From: Massilia sp. erpn
GTDB lineage: Bacteria; Pseudomonadota; Gammaproteobacteria; Burkholderiales; Burkholderiaceae_D
Length of the DNA: 64,000 nt
Reading direction: 5' to 3'
Assembly: GCF_024400215.1 (NCBI RefSeq)
Contig: NZ_CP053748.1
Coordinates: 1,674,001 to 1,738,000, forward strand
Within the stretch, counting starts at the first letter, position 1. Each line of letters begins with the position of its first letter. The notes under the pieces were generated by a model. The model worked only from the letters and a program-made list of their open reading frames with translations, ran no database searches and was not told the origin of the DNA. Positions 26,380 through 35,248 of the stretch are shown one piece after another. A program made the position numbers and the translations under genes.

Positions 26380-29300
26380 ATGGATGCACAAGAAAAAGAC
26401 CGTTTTCCCGCTTCGTTTTCCCAGCGACAGCTCTGGTTTCTTGAGCAGTTCGAACCCGGTTCGGCAAGATACAATGTGCCGGCGATCTGGCGGCTTCGTG
26501 GCGCGCTCGATATCGATGCGCTCGAGCGCAGCCTGAACGAGATTGTCCATCGCCACGAAATACTGCGCACCACGTTCACAGATGGCGCGGAAGGCGCCAT
26601 GCAACTGATCAGCGCCACGCTGTCGATCACTCTGGATGTCGCTGACCTGTGCGGCCAGGACGAGGCCTGGCACGAAGGCCTGGAACTGGCGCGCGCCTAC
26701 GGTCAAACACCGTTCGACTTGGCCAACGGCCCCCTGCTCCGCGCCGGGCTGGTGCAACTGGCGGCGGATGACCATTTGTTCATTCTCGTGCTGCACCATA
26801 TCGTGACCGATGGCTGGTCGATGGAAGTATTGATCCGTGAACTGAGCGCCTTGTATTGCGCCGAGCGGGAAGGGCAGCCCGCCACCCTGAAGGCTCTGCC
26901 CATCCAGTACGCGGATTATTCGGCATGGCAAAACGACTGGATGACGGGCGAGGTACTGGAAGAGCACCTCGCCTATTGGCGTTCCCGGCTGCATAACGCA
27001 GCGCCTGCGCTGGACTTGCCGACCGCACGCCGTGCTATGGGCGCACAGGGCCAGCGTGCCGCATATATTCCCTTCAATTTGGAGCCGGAGATTTGCGCAG
27101 CGCTGGAACAGTTGAGCAAGCAGGCGCAGACCACCCTGTTCAGCACGCTGGCGACCGCGCTGGGTACGGTATTGTTCCGCTATAGCGGCCAGGCCGACCT
27201 TTGCATCGGTTACCCCGTTGCTTGCCGCAATTATCCCGAAATACAGGACTTGATCGGCTTTTTTGTCAACACGCTCGTCTTGCGCATGCAGATGGAGCCG
27301 CATCAATCATTTGCTTCGCTGCAAAAGCAAGTCGCCAAATCTGTGCTTGATGCCAACGACTTCCAGGAACTCCCCTTCAGCAAGCTGGTGGAGGATCTGC
27401 GTCCGGGCCGGGCCGTGCAGCGTTCTCCGATATTCCAGGTGCTGTTCTCGTATTATTCGTCCAGCAGCACGGCTGCGGGCTGCGGCCTGTCCCTGTCCGG
27501 CATCCAGGCCGACATCGTCCCCTGCGACAGCGAAGTTGCAAAATTCGACTTGACGCTGGAATTGGTGATGCGCGACGGACGCATAGTCGGCGTCATGGAG
27601 TACAACGCCGACCTGTTCGATCCAGCCATGGTGGCGCAAATCATGGACAGCTACCGCTGTGTGCTGGAAGCGGTGGTGGCCGCGCCGGCGACGCTGCTGC
27701 GCGACCTGCCGCTGCAGGCGCCGGACCAGGCGCGCCGCCTGCTGGCCGACTTCAACCAGCACGCGGCCGGCGCTCTGGAAACGCGCTGCCTGCACCAATT
27801 GTTCGAGCTGCAGGTCGAGCGTACCCCGTCCGCCACCGCCCTGCTGTTCGGCGAACAGGCCCTCAGCTACGCCGAACTCAATCTGCGCGCCAACCGCCTG
27901 GCCCATGCCCTGCGCGCCGACGGCGTCGGCCCCGATACCCTGGTCGGCCTGTGCGTCGAACGCGGCTGCGACATGGTGGTCGGCATGCTGGCCATCCTCA
28001 AGGCCGGCGGCGCCTATGTGCCGCTGGACCCCGACTATCCCGCAGAACGCCTGGCCTATATGCTGGACGATACCCGCGCCCCCGTGCTGCTGCTGCAGCG
28101 CCACCTGGCCGCGCGCCTGCCGTCCCATGCCGCGCGCGTGCACTGGCTCGACGAGGCCGGCACCGCCCCCGGCCAGCCGGACGGCAATCCGCCCAATCGC
28201 ACGCTGCCCCAGCACCTGGCCTATTGCATCTATACCTCCGGCTCCACCGGCGGACCGAAAGGGGCCATTAACACGCACCAGGGCGTGGCCAATCTGCTGG
28301 CCTGGTATTGCCCCGGGCAGGCCGGCGGCGAGCGCATCATGCTGGCCAGCTCGCTCAGCTTCGACCTGACCCAGAAAAACATCCTGGGCCCGCTGCTGGC
28401 CGGCGCCACCCTGGTCATTCCCTGCGGCGGCGCCGCCGATGTCGCCGCCTTCCAGGACGCCTTGCAGCGCCATCGCCCCAGCCGCATCAACTGCGCCCCT
28501 TCCGCCTACCGCGCCTATATGGAAGCGGCACAGCCGCACAGCCTGCGTACCGTGGTGCTGGGCGGCGAACCGATCGACCAGGCCCTGGCCGCTGCCCTGG
28601 CCGCCCAGGGCATCGCGCTGGTCAACTCCTACGGCCCGACCGAATGCGCCGACGTCGCCCTGTTCCACCACCAGGAACCGGATGCGACAGCCGGCCCCTT
28701 GCCCCTGGGGCGCCCCCTGCCCCATGTCCGGGTCTATGTGCTGGATGCGGCCCTGGTCCCGGTGCCGCCCGGCGTGGCCGGGGAAATCCACATCGCCGGC
28801 AGCGGCCTGGCGCGCGGCTACCTGAACCGTCCTGGCCTGAGCGCCGACAGGTTCATTCCCGACCCTTACGGCCCGCCGGGCAGCCGCATGTACCGCACCG
28901 GCGACCTGGGCCGGCATACCAGCGCCGGCACCATCGAGTTCATCGGCCGGCTTGACCACCAGGTCAAGATCCGCGGCCACCGCATCGAACTGGGCGAGAT
29001 CGAACAGGCCCTGCTGCGCTGCCAGGACGTGCGCGAAGCCGTCATTACCGCGCCCGCCGATCCGGCCGGCGAGCGGCGCCTGGTCGCCTATGTGAGTGTT
29101 CAGCCCACCGCCAAGTCCCTTACCGGTACGCAGCTGCAGTCGCAGTTGTTCGAGGTCCTGCCGGCCTATATGGTGCCGACATGCTGGGTCATCCTCGACA
29201 AACTCCCGCTCAATGGGAACGGCAAGGTCGACCGCGCGGCGCTGCCAGCGCCAGACACGCGCGAACGGCTCGCCAGCCACGCGGCCAATGAACCGATGAC

Positions 29301-29532
29301 GCCGCTGGAAAGCCAGGTGGCGCAGCTCTGGCAAGAGCTGCTGGCATGCAAGCACGTGGGCCTGGATGATAATTTCTTCGAGCTCGGCGGGCATTCCCTG
29401 CTGGTGACGGACTTGCTGTTACGTGTGCGCAAGCAATGTGGGGTGGTGCTCTCGACCAAGAGCATCTACATCGCGCAAGACCTGCAATCATTCTGCGGCC
29501 TGATCAACCAACGCAGCAAACAGCTTGCCTGA
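26380..29532 (+). CDS. NRPS protein 3, domains C-A-T, no release domain
   Basis: 1050 residues from the ATG at 26380, with AAGG 7 bases upstream. The C domain has the canonical HHIVTDG (139-145). The A domain repeats the sequence of the two previous modules and the pocket D-L-K-N-V-G-S-D-V-K. T domain with Ser1006 in LGGHSL; the protein ends about 45 residues later. No thioesterase, reductase or terminal C domain follows, here or as a separate gene in the operon. It should load the fourth and last residue, and release must be carried out by another protein or by spontaneous cyclisation. Confidence 0.95.
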   Translation: MDAQEKDRFPASFSQRQLWFLEQFEPGSARYNVPAIWRLRGALDIDALERSLNEIVHRHEILRTTFTDGAEGAMQLISATLSITLDVADLCGQDEAWHEGLELARAYGQTPFDLANGPLLRAGLVQLAADDHLFILVLHHIVTDGWSMEVLIRELSALYCAEREGQPATLKALPIQYADYSAWQNDWMTGEVLEEHLAYWRSRLHNAAPALDLPTARRAMGAQGQRAAYIPFNLEPEICAALEQLSKQAQTTLFSTLATALGTVLFRYSGQADLCIGYPVACRNYPEIQDLIGFFVNTLVLRMQMEPHQSFASLQKQVAKSVLDANDFQELPFSKLVEDLRPGRAVQRSPIFQVLFSYYSSSSTAAGCGLSLSGIQADIVPCDSEVAKFDLTLELVMRDGRIVGVMEYNADLFDPAMVAQIMDSYRCVLEAVVAAPATLLRDLPLQAPDQARRLLADFNQHAAGALETRCLHQLFELQVERTPSATALLFGEQALSYAELNLRANRLAHALRADGVGPDTLVGLCVERGCDMVVGMLAILKAGGAYVPLDPDYPAERLAYMLDDTRAPVLLLQRHLAARLPSHAARVHWLDEAGTAPGQPDGNPPNRTLPQHLAYCIYTSGSTGGPKGAINTHQGVANLLAWYCPGQAGGERIMLASSLSFDLTQKNILGPLLAGATLVIPCGGAADVAAFQDALQRHRPSRINCAPSAYRAYMEAAQPHSLRTVVLGGEPIDQALAAALAAQGIALVNSYGPTECADVALFHHQEPDATAGPLPLGRPLPHVRVYVLDAALVPVPPGVAGEIHIAGSGLARGYLNRPGLSADRFIPDPYGPPGSRMYRTGDLGRHTSAGTIEFIGRLDHQVKIRGHRIELGEIEQALLRCQDVREAVITAPADPAGERRLVAYVSVQPTAKSLTGTQLQSQLFEVLPAYMVPTCWVILDKLPLNGNGKVDRAALPAPDTRERLASHAANEPMTPLESQVAQLWQELLACKHVGLDDNFFELGGHSLLVTDLLLRVRKQCGVVLSTKSIYIAQDLQSFCGLINQRSKQLA
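27598..29094 (+). repeat. A-domain repeat, copy 3
   Basis: Gap-free near-identical copy of NRPS 1 bases 17107-18603, starting at the codons for EYNADLFDPAM in the C domain end and stopping inside the A-domain C-terminal subdomain (after RLVAYV). Past that point the NRPS 3 sequence diverges abruptly, so the right edge differs from that of copies 1 and 2. Confidence 0.9.
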
Positions 29533-29588
29533 TGACAGCGGCCACGCAGCATGGTGCGTTTTCCCATATCACGACTTAGAGCAGATTC

Positions 29589-31940
29589 ATGACACTTCCC
29601 CAAACCAGCCTCGTCCGCCAGGCAGTACGCTGTGAATCAGCGCAGGATTACCGCCGCGTTGCCAGCCTGCGGCCCCTGCCGGGGCAACCGCCGGTCTTCG
29701 TGCCTTACCTGGTAGAACAGGGCGAAACGCCCACGCCGGTAGTGGCCCTCATCGAACAGCAATACGCCGCCATCAGGTTTTCCGACTTCCATCCCGCGGC
29801 GGCGCCCATCCGGCCGCAGCCGGCTGACGGGGCTGTCACGTCGCCGCCCACCGCTTCGGTCGTGCTCAGCCTCTCGGCCGCAACGCTCGACTGCGCATCC
29901 TGCTTGGCCATGGCAACGGGGCGCTCCCACCATACCGCGGCCAGCCCGGCCGACATTGAGATGGTCGCGGCCGGACTGGGACCGCACGGTTCCCTGCTGG
30001 TGATGGGCGAACTGGGCGAATTCACCCCGGTGCTGATACGTCTTTTATCCCTGCTCTCGCTCCAGCACAGTATCGGCGTGCTGTGTGCCCATTCCTACGC
30101 GGGATTGACCCAGGTCGTCGCCTGGCGCATTCTGCAGCAGGCGGCGGCGCCCAAGGGCCGGCATTTCCTGATGCTGCCCGATATGGTGCTGGCCGATGCT
30201 TTCCGTGACGACAATACGACCAGCTTGTACTCGGCGGCCTTCACGCCACCGTCAGCGGACGAAGAATACGACTTCATCGGCGTCGGGGGACATGGCAACT
30301 CGATCCATGTCGACCTCGGCTCCCGGCACACCTTATGCGGTAAGCGGCAAAACGGGCGGCAAAACCGCGACTATGCGCTCAGCAATGGCTGCCAATCCGC
30401 TGCGCTGTGCATCATCGCTCCCGGCAGGCAGTTGCTGCCGCTGGACCAGTTGCGCGCCCGCCTATTCCTGGTGCAAACCTGCATGGGGATCGCATTGGGC
30501 GACCCCTTCCATTCGCCCGACCTGAGCCTGCCAATTGGTGCCATTGAATGTGGTGCCCTCGGCTATTTGTCCAGCACCAAGGTCGTGAAAAGCCGCGCTA
30601 TCTATGCCGCCATGGTATCGAGTGCCCTGCGTTCAGGCTACAGCATGGGGGAATGCGCCAGCCTGCTCGGCCGCCTGCATGTCGATGCCTGCCGCGAACC
30701 GGCCAGCCACCTGCTGTTCGGTGATCCGGAAGTGCGCTTGACCGCGCCGCAAGCGGGTTCCTGGCAGCTGGAGTGGCATCCCGATCTAGCCGGCCGCGCC
30801 GTCGAGCTTACCTTGACCGCCGATAGCCAGCACCGGCTTTATCGCTGCGAGCTGCCGCGCCAACAGTGGGGCCAGGTGGCGCCGCAAGCGTTCCGGCTGG
30901 CCCACGTGAGCGCGCTCACGGCCGACGGCATGCCGGCACCGGCGCCGTTCATTGAAATTTACCCCACTGACACCTCGCTGGTGCTGCTGTGCGTGAGCGC
31001 GCAAGCGGCTGGCGGGATGCGGTACCGGATCCGCATATCCTGGGACGATCAGCCGGCCCAGGATATGGCCGCGCTGGCGCGGCGCATCGGTCTGAACCTG
31101 GTCGGCTTGCGCGCGGTCGCCGCCTATCTTGATCAGCAGAACAAACACGGCCCGCTCGAGGGCCGGCAAGCGTTTGCCGCGGCGTTGCAACGACTGTCCA
31201 GCGGCGGCGATGCCTTGCAGCCAGCCCTATCCGCACTATGCTACGATCTGCGCCCCTGCAACACTCTGGCGCTGGAAAATTACCAGTTAGCCGAGTCTGA
31301 AACCGAACTCATCCTGGACCGCATGGATCAATTGGCCCGCGCCGAAATATCGCAAGCCGGCGGCTGGCGGCATAACGATTACTTCACCAGTATGTTTGAA
31401 CCGACCTACACCACGGAATCGGAGCAGCAGAGCGCATTACGCTGTGGCGGCTGCGCAGCGCAAACGGACTTCAGCATACGCCGCTCCGTGTTCTACCCTG
31501 ACGCCTTGCGGCATACCTGGCACTGCCAGCGCTGCCAGCAGGTACTCGATCGGCCGGCCGAGGGGATGGACATCCGTCTCGAAACCAGCAAGGCCGTCTG
31601 TGCGGGCGACAAGCTTTTGCTGAAAATCCACGCCCACAACCCGCTGCGCCTGCGCGCGCGGGCCTGCGGCATCGTGCGCGTGCATAACAAGGAACAGGGG
31701 CCGCTTCTGGTATCCGAGGAGATTGCGCCGCTGTACATTGATTTGCAGCCACAGCAAAACAGCAGCATTGAATTGACGCTGTGCATAGACCATCAGGCCA
31801 TGATCGGGCACCACCGGATTTCGCTGCTGTATATCTCGGAATTTGGCCTGGCCTGCGCCAACAGCAGCCTGCACGTGGCGCCCCGCGAAAGCAAGGCGGC
31901 GCGGCCGGTCATGATCGCCCGGCCACGCCGCCCAACCTGA
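29589..31940 (+). CDS. caspase/gingipain-fold (clan CD-like) protein with zinc ribbon
   Basis: 783 residues, not recognised as a named family. The middle resembles clan CD cysteine peptidases: a hydrophobic strand then His-Gly (FIGVGGHGN, H235), a second strand then Cys (LFLVQTCMG, C298), and LLFGDPEVRL (376-384), which recalls the LLGDP segment of gingipain-type C25 enzymes. Later there is a four-Cys zinc ribbon (C619, C622, C646, C649) and a beta-rich C-terminus. No signal peptide, so it is probably cytoplasmic. It is the last gene of the NRPS operon, 56 bases after an NRPS lacking a thioesterase. Transfer, cleavage or release of the bound peptide is possible but only inferred. Confidence 0.6.
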   Translation: MTLPQTSLVRQAVRCESAQDYRRVASLRPLPGQPPVFVPYLVEQGETPTPVVALIEQQYAAIRFSDFHPAAAPIRPQPADGAVTSPPTASVVLSLSAATLDCASCLAMATGRSHHTAASPADIEMVAAGLGPHGSLLVMGELGEFTPVLIRLLSLLSLQHSIGVLCAHSYAGLTQVVAWRILQQAAAPKGRHFLMLPDMVLADAFRDDNTTSLYSAAFTPPSADEEYDFIGVGGHGNSIHVDLGSRHTLCGKRQNGRQNRDYALSNGCQSAALCIIAPGRQLLPLDQLRARLFLVQTCMGIALGDPFHSPDLSLPIGAIECGALGYLSSTKVVKSRAIYAAMVSSALRSGYSMGECASLLGRLHVDACREPASHLLFGDPEVRLTAPQAGSWQLEWHPDLAGRAVELTLTADSQHRLYRCELPRQQWGQVAPQAFRLAHVSALTADGMPAPAPFIEIYPTDTSLVLLCVSAQAAGGMRYRIRISWDDQPAQDMAALARRIGLNLVGLRAVAAYLDQQNKHGPLEGRQAFAAALQRLSSGGDALQPALSALCYDLRPCNTLALENYQLAESETELILDRMDQLARAEISQAGGWRHNDYFTSMFEPTYTTESEQQSALRCGGCAAQTDFSIRRSVFYPDALRHTWHCQRCQQVLDRPAEGMDIRLETSKAVCAGDKLLLKIHAHNPLRLRARACGIVRVHNKEQGPLLVSEEIAPLYIDLQPQQNSSIELTLCIDHQAMIGHHRISLLYISEFGLACANSSLHVAPRESKAARPVMIARPRRPT

Positions 31941-31962
31941 GCCGGCGCACAGCCAGCCGGGC

Positions 31963-33339
31963 TTAAGAACGGCTGACCTGAGCCCCCTCGGGCCGGTCGG
32001 CAATAGCAAAGCCGCGTGCCTCGATTTCCTTGCGCAGGCGGTCCGATTCCGACCAGTTCTTATCGGCGCGGCATTGCTCGCGCCGGCTCACCAGTTCCAG
32101 GATGTCAGCCGGGATGGCATCTTGCGAAGCTGGCTGCCATTCGCTCAGGCGCAGGCCCAGCACCTTATCCAACACGGCCAGCGTCGCCTTCTTATCCCCG
32201 TCCGGCACGCCGCTCTTGACCAGTTCCCAGACCAGCGCAAGCGCCCTCGGCGTGTTTAAGTCCTGGTTAATCAGCTCAGTAAAGCGCGCGATATATTCCG
32301 GATCGGCGGTGCCCCCTGGCGGCCAGGCGTGGAAATGCTTGCGCAGGCGTTCCAAGGCGGTCTGCGCCGCCTGCAATGGCTCCCAGGCGAAATTGAGGTG
32401 GCCACGATAGTGCGCAGTCAAGCACAGGTAACGGTAAGCCAATGGATCGATCCCGCGGTCGATAAGGTACTGCAGGCGCAGGAATTCACCGCTCGACTTG
32501 GACATTTTTTCCTGGTCCAGCTGCAGGAAATAACCATGCATCCAGAAATTGGCCAGCCGGGTGCCATGGCACGCCTTATTTTGTGCAATTTCGTTCGTAT
32601 GGTGGACCGCCAGATGGTCTTCACCGCCGCAATGGATATCGAACCACGGCTCCAGATACTTGGACGCCATGGCCGAGCATTCAATGTGCCAGCCGGGGAA
32701 GCCGACGCCCCAAGGGCTGTCCCATTCCATTTGGCGGACTTCACCCGGCGGGCTGAATTTCCACAACGCAAAATCGGTAATATTGCGTTTTTCCCCCAGC
32801 GCCACCCGGGCTCCGGCGGCGAGTCCCTCTTTGTCCAGGCGCGCCAAATACCCGTAATCGTCCTGCTTCGATGTATCGAAATAAACTCCGTCGCCGGTGA
32901 TATAGGTATATCCTTTTTCCTCCAGCGTCTGCACGAACGCAATCTGCTCGGGAATATGCTCGGTGGCCTTGCACCAGATAACCGGGGGTTCGATATTCAG
33001 TTGCCCCAGGTCTTCCATAAAGGCTTGCGTATACCGTTGCGCGATCACCCAGGCGGATTCGCCCCGGCGCCGGCTTTGGCGTTCCATTTTATCCTCGCCC
33101 TCGTCGGCATCGGACAGCAGATGCCCGACATCGGTGATATTCATGACATGGCGCACGGAATGGCCATTAAACTCCAGCGTACGACGCAAGATGTCTTCAA
33201 ACAGATAGGTCCGCAGATTGCCGATATGGGCATAGTCATAGACAGTCGGACCGCAGCAATACAGGCCGACCCAATCCTGACGCATCGGTGTAAATTGGCG
33301 GAGGGATCGCTCCCAATTATCGTATAGAAAAATATTCAT
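31963..33339 (-). CDS. cysS: cysteinyl-tRNA synthetase, divergent type
   Basis: 458 residues from the ATG at 33339, close to the usual ~460. Class I signatures: CGPTVYDYAHIGN (HIGH at 38-41), KMSKS at 278-282, zinc-site Cys/His residues (CCGPTVY, GWHIECSAM, HCGGEDH), a DALR-type region (INQDLNTPRALALVWEL) and the usual C-terminal helix ending RGFAIADRPEGAQ. So it is a complete CysRS, not a short MshC. Where most proteobacterial enzymes have NITDIDDKI, this one has NITDVGHLLSDADEGEDKME, the mark of a different CysRS subgroup. It is last in the operon starting with the AurF-like gene. It may supply Cys-tRNA to the LanB homologue, form an amide with an amine as MshC does, or be a resistance copy. 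Confidence 0.92.
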   Translation of the reverse strand: MNIFLYDNWERSLRQFTPMRQDWVGLYCCGPTVYDYAHIGNLRTYLFEDILRRTLEFNGHSVRHVMNITDVGHLLSDADEGEDKMERQSRRRGESAWVIAQRYTQAFMEDLGQLNIEPPVIWCKATEHIPEQIAFVQTLEEKGYTYITGDGVYFDTSKQDDYGYLARLDKEGLAAGARVALGEKRNITDFALWKFSPPGEVRQMEWDSPWGVGFPGWHIECSAMASKYLEPWFDIHCGGEDHLAVHHTNEIAQNKACHGTRLANFWMHGYFLQLDQEKMSKSSGEFLRLQYLIDRGIDPLAYRYLCLTAHYRGHLNFAWEPLQAAQTALERLRKHFHAWPPGGTADPEYIARFTELINQDLNTPRALALVWELVKSGVPDGDKKATLAVLDKVLGLRLSEWQPASQDAIPADILELVSRREQCRADKNWSESDRLRKEIEARGFAIADRPEGAQVSRS

Positions 33340-33484
33340 TACCTGGTCTAGATAGGACTGATCGATAACCCCGGTATGGCAACGCGGGCTGCGCTGCCAT
33401 ACCGGGGCGGGCATGCCAACCACGAGGTGGAGGATTTCATATTGCGCCCAACTTCGCTAGCATAACCTGCCGCGGCCGCGCTGA

Positions 33485-34690
33485 TTAAACGGGATGCAAT
33501 TCCTTGTCGGATAGGGCAGGAACTGCGCCGGCAGAGTTGGCTTGGCAGGTTTGAATGACGCGCTGCACGAATGTATTACAAATGTCCAGCTGAGACAAAT
33601 CGACATACTCATCCTGCTTGTGCGCCTGGGTAATGGAACCCGGTCCGCACAATATGACGGGACAACCCAGCCCCTGCTGATAAAGACCCGCCTCCGCACA
33701 ATAATCGGCGCCACGGCCATGGCGTAAGGGCGCCAAAATATCATGCAGCATCGTGCAGCTGTCATCGGCTACCGCGCGCAAGGCCGGGATGGCCGAGATC
33801 TCTTCCGTATGGATGCCGATCCGGTCCGCATGGTCTCGGTTATAGTCCTCCAGCAATTGCGCCGTTCTGGATTGAAAACGGGCAAAGATCTCATCCTTGC
33901 TGTCGCCCGGCAGATAACGGTATTCCCACAGGAACTCGGCGTGCGGCGCCACGATATTGACCGCGTCCCCTCCGCTGAGCACGCCCACATTGACCGTGGT
34001 ATAAGGATATTGGAATGCACTGCTTGCAAGCGCGGTACGCCCAGCCATTTCTTCACCGAGATCCGCCAGGTAACTGACCAGACGCGCTGCGACGGAGACG
34101 GCGCTCGCCGTTCCGCTTTGAATACTGGAATGGCCCGGCGTTCCACGGACTTGGGTTTTGAAGATGCGCATGCCTTTGTGCGCATCGAGAATTTCCATAT
34201 TGGTCGGCTCGCCAACGATGCAATACAGTGGGCGGCCAGGAATCAAGGCGCCGACGTCCGCCATCAGGGCTTTGGCGCCGCCGCATCCGACCTCTTCGTC
34301 ATAGGTTAATAACAAGTGCAGCGGACGGCTCAAGGTGGCCGGGTCGAGCTCGAGCAAATTCGCCAGCACGACGCCAATGAATCCCTTCATATCGCATGTT
34401 CCCCGCCCATACAGGCGGGCATCGCGTACTTCAGGCTGAAAAGGATCTGAACTCCATGCCTGATTTTCCACAGGAACCACATCAGTGTGCCCGGCAAATA
34501 TCACGCCGGGAACGCCAGCAGGGCCCACCGTCAGCACCAGGTTAGCCTTGACGCCATCGTCCTGATATTGCAGCACCGGTTGCCAGCCTTTGCGCAGCAG
34601 CAGTTCACGAATATATTCAATGAAGGCAAGATTCGAATCCCGGCTTACGGTCGGTATCCGGATCAGTTCTCGAACCAGCGCTAAATCCAT
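33485..34690 (-). CDS. M20 deacylase, ArgE (acetylornithine deacetylase)-like
   Basis: 401 residues with the metal-site motifs of M20 amidohydrolases: GHTDVVP (H68, D70), YGRGTCDMKG (D100), TYDEEVGCGG (catalytic Glu and metal ligand at 132-133), GEPT (E161) and a late GPGSITQAHKQDE with the last His. A dimerisation lid domain lies between about 175 and 285. ArgE-type enzymes remove N-acyl groups from amino acids. Inside this operon it may deprotect an acylated building block made by the aminotransferase and dehydrogenase genes, rather than serve arginine synthesis. Confidence 0.88.
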   Translation of the reverse strand: MDLALVRELIRIPTVSRDSNLAFIEYIRELLLRKGWQPVLQYQDDGVKANLVLTVGPAGVPGVIFAGHTDVVPVENQAWSSDPFQPEVRDARLYGRGTCDMKGFIGVVLANLLELDPATLSRPLHLLLTYDEEVGCGGAKALMADVGALIPGRPLYCIVGEPTNMEILDAHKGMRIFKTQVRGTPGHSSIQSGTASAVSVAARLVSYLADLGEEMAGRTALASSAFQYPYTTVNVGVLSGGDAVNIVAPHAEFLWEYRYLPGDSKDEIFARFQSRTAQLLEDYNRDHADRIGIHTEEISAIPALRAVADDSCTMLHDILAPLRHGRGADYCAEAGLYQQGLGCPVILCGPGSITQAHKQDEYVDLSQLDICNTFVQRVIQTCQANSAGAVPALSDKELHPV

Positions 34691-34717
34691 ATCTCTCTCT
34701 TTCAGATGCCTGCACCA

Positions 34718-35248
34718 TCAGTACACAAAAAGGTTACGCCTGCGATTAAGCCGCTGGTACGCTTCGAAACGTCTTGGGCAATTGGCCCGGTAAGCCTGCA
34801 GTGCGGCGATCATTCGGCCCTTACGGTCTAGCATCTGATCGGCGATTTTCACGACATTCTCGCTTGGCCATGGCTTGTTACATATTTTCAGCAGTTGTTC
34901 GAAGGCTTCCACCTCGCAGCCCAGGGCCAGACAATAAGTCATAAAGGCGATCGCCGGACTGCGGCTGGCACCGGCATGGCAATGAACAAGCAAGCGATGG
35001 CTGTCGCTGGACAGAACTTCCTGCCGCAGAAACTGCAAGACTGGCGCCAGATGCGCTTCCACCGACCCGGTTTGGCGGGCCAGATCGTCATCATCGTAGA
35101 AATGCGCATGATGCACTTTGACGTCAGCACCGAAGGCCAGCGGATGGCAGGCGGCGAAATCGGGGTCCAAGACAGAAATAATGTGTGTCGGCTCGAATTC
35201 AGCGACGCTGCGCTTCAATTGAATTAAGCTGCTGACCTTGATATCCAT
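34718..35248 (-). CDS. dual-specificity/tyrosine phosphatase-like protein
   Basis: 176 residues. The active-site loop HCHAGASRS has the full CX5R signature (C90, R96), preceded by an acidic stretch DDDD (52-55) that may hold the general-acid Asp. The fold region IISVLDPDF...LAPVLQFL fits cysteine-based phosphatases that are common in bacteria. It begins one base from the epimerase stop, in the same operon. A small-molecule phosphate substrate seems more likely than a protein, given the sugar-type enzymes next to it, but this is a guess. Confidence 0.85.
   Translation of the reverse strand: MDIKVSSLIQLKRSVAEFEPTHIISVLDPDFAACHPLAFGADVKVHHAHFYDDDDLARQTGSVEAHLAPVLQFLRQEVLSSDSHRLLVHCHAGASRSPAIAFMTYCLALGCEVEAFEQLLKICNKPWPSENVVKIADQMLDRKGRMIAALQAYRANCPRRFEAYQRLNRRRNLFVY

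Noticed and set aside
23907..29394. Open frames of 600-700 codons antisense to the A domains
   Set aside because: They recur in each copy only because the A-domain DNA is repeated; their Gly/Ala/Gln/His-rich content fits no protein family.
29395..29588. Possible thioesterase domain at the end of NRPS 3
   Set aside because: The protein ends about 45 residues after the carrier serine and there is no GxSxG motif; the gap to the next gene is only 56 bases.
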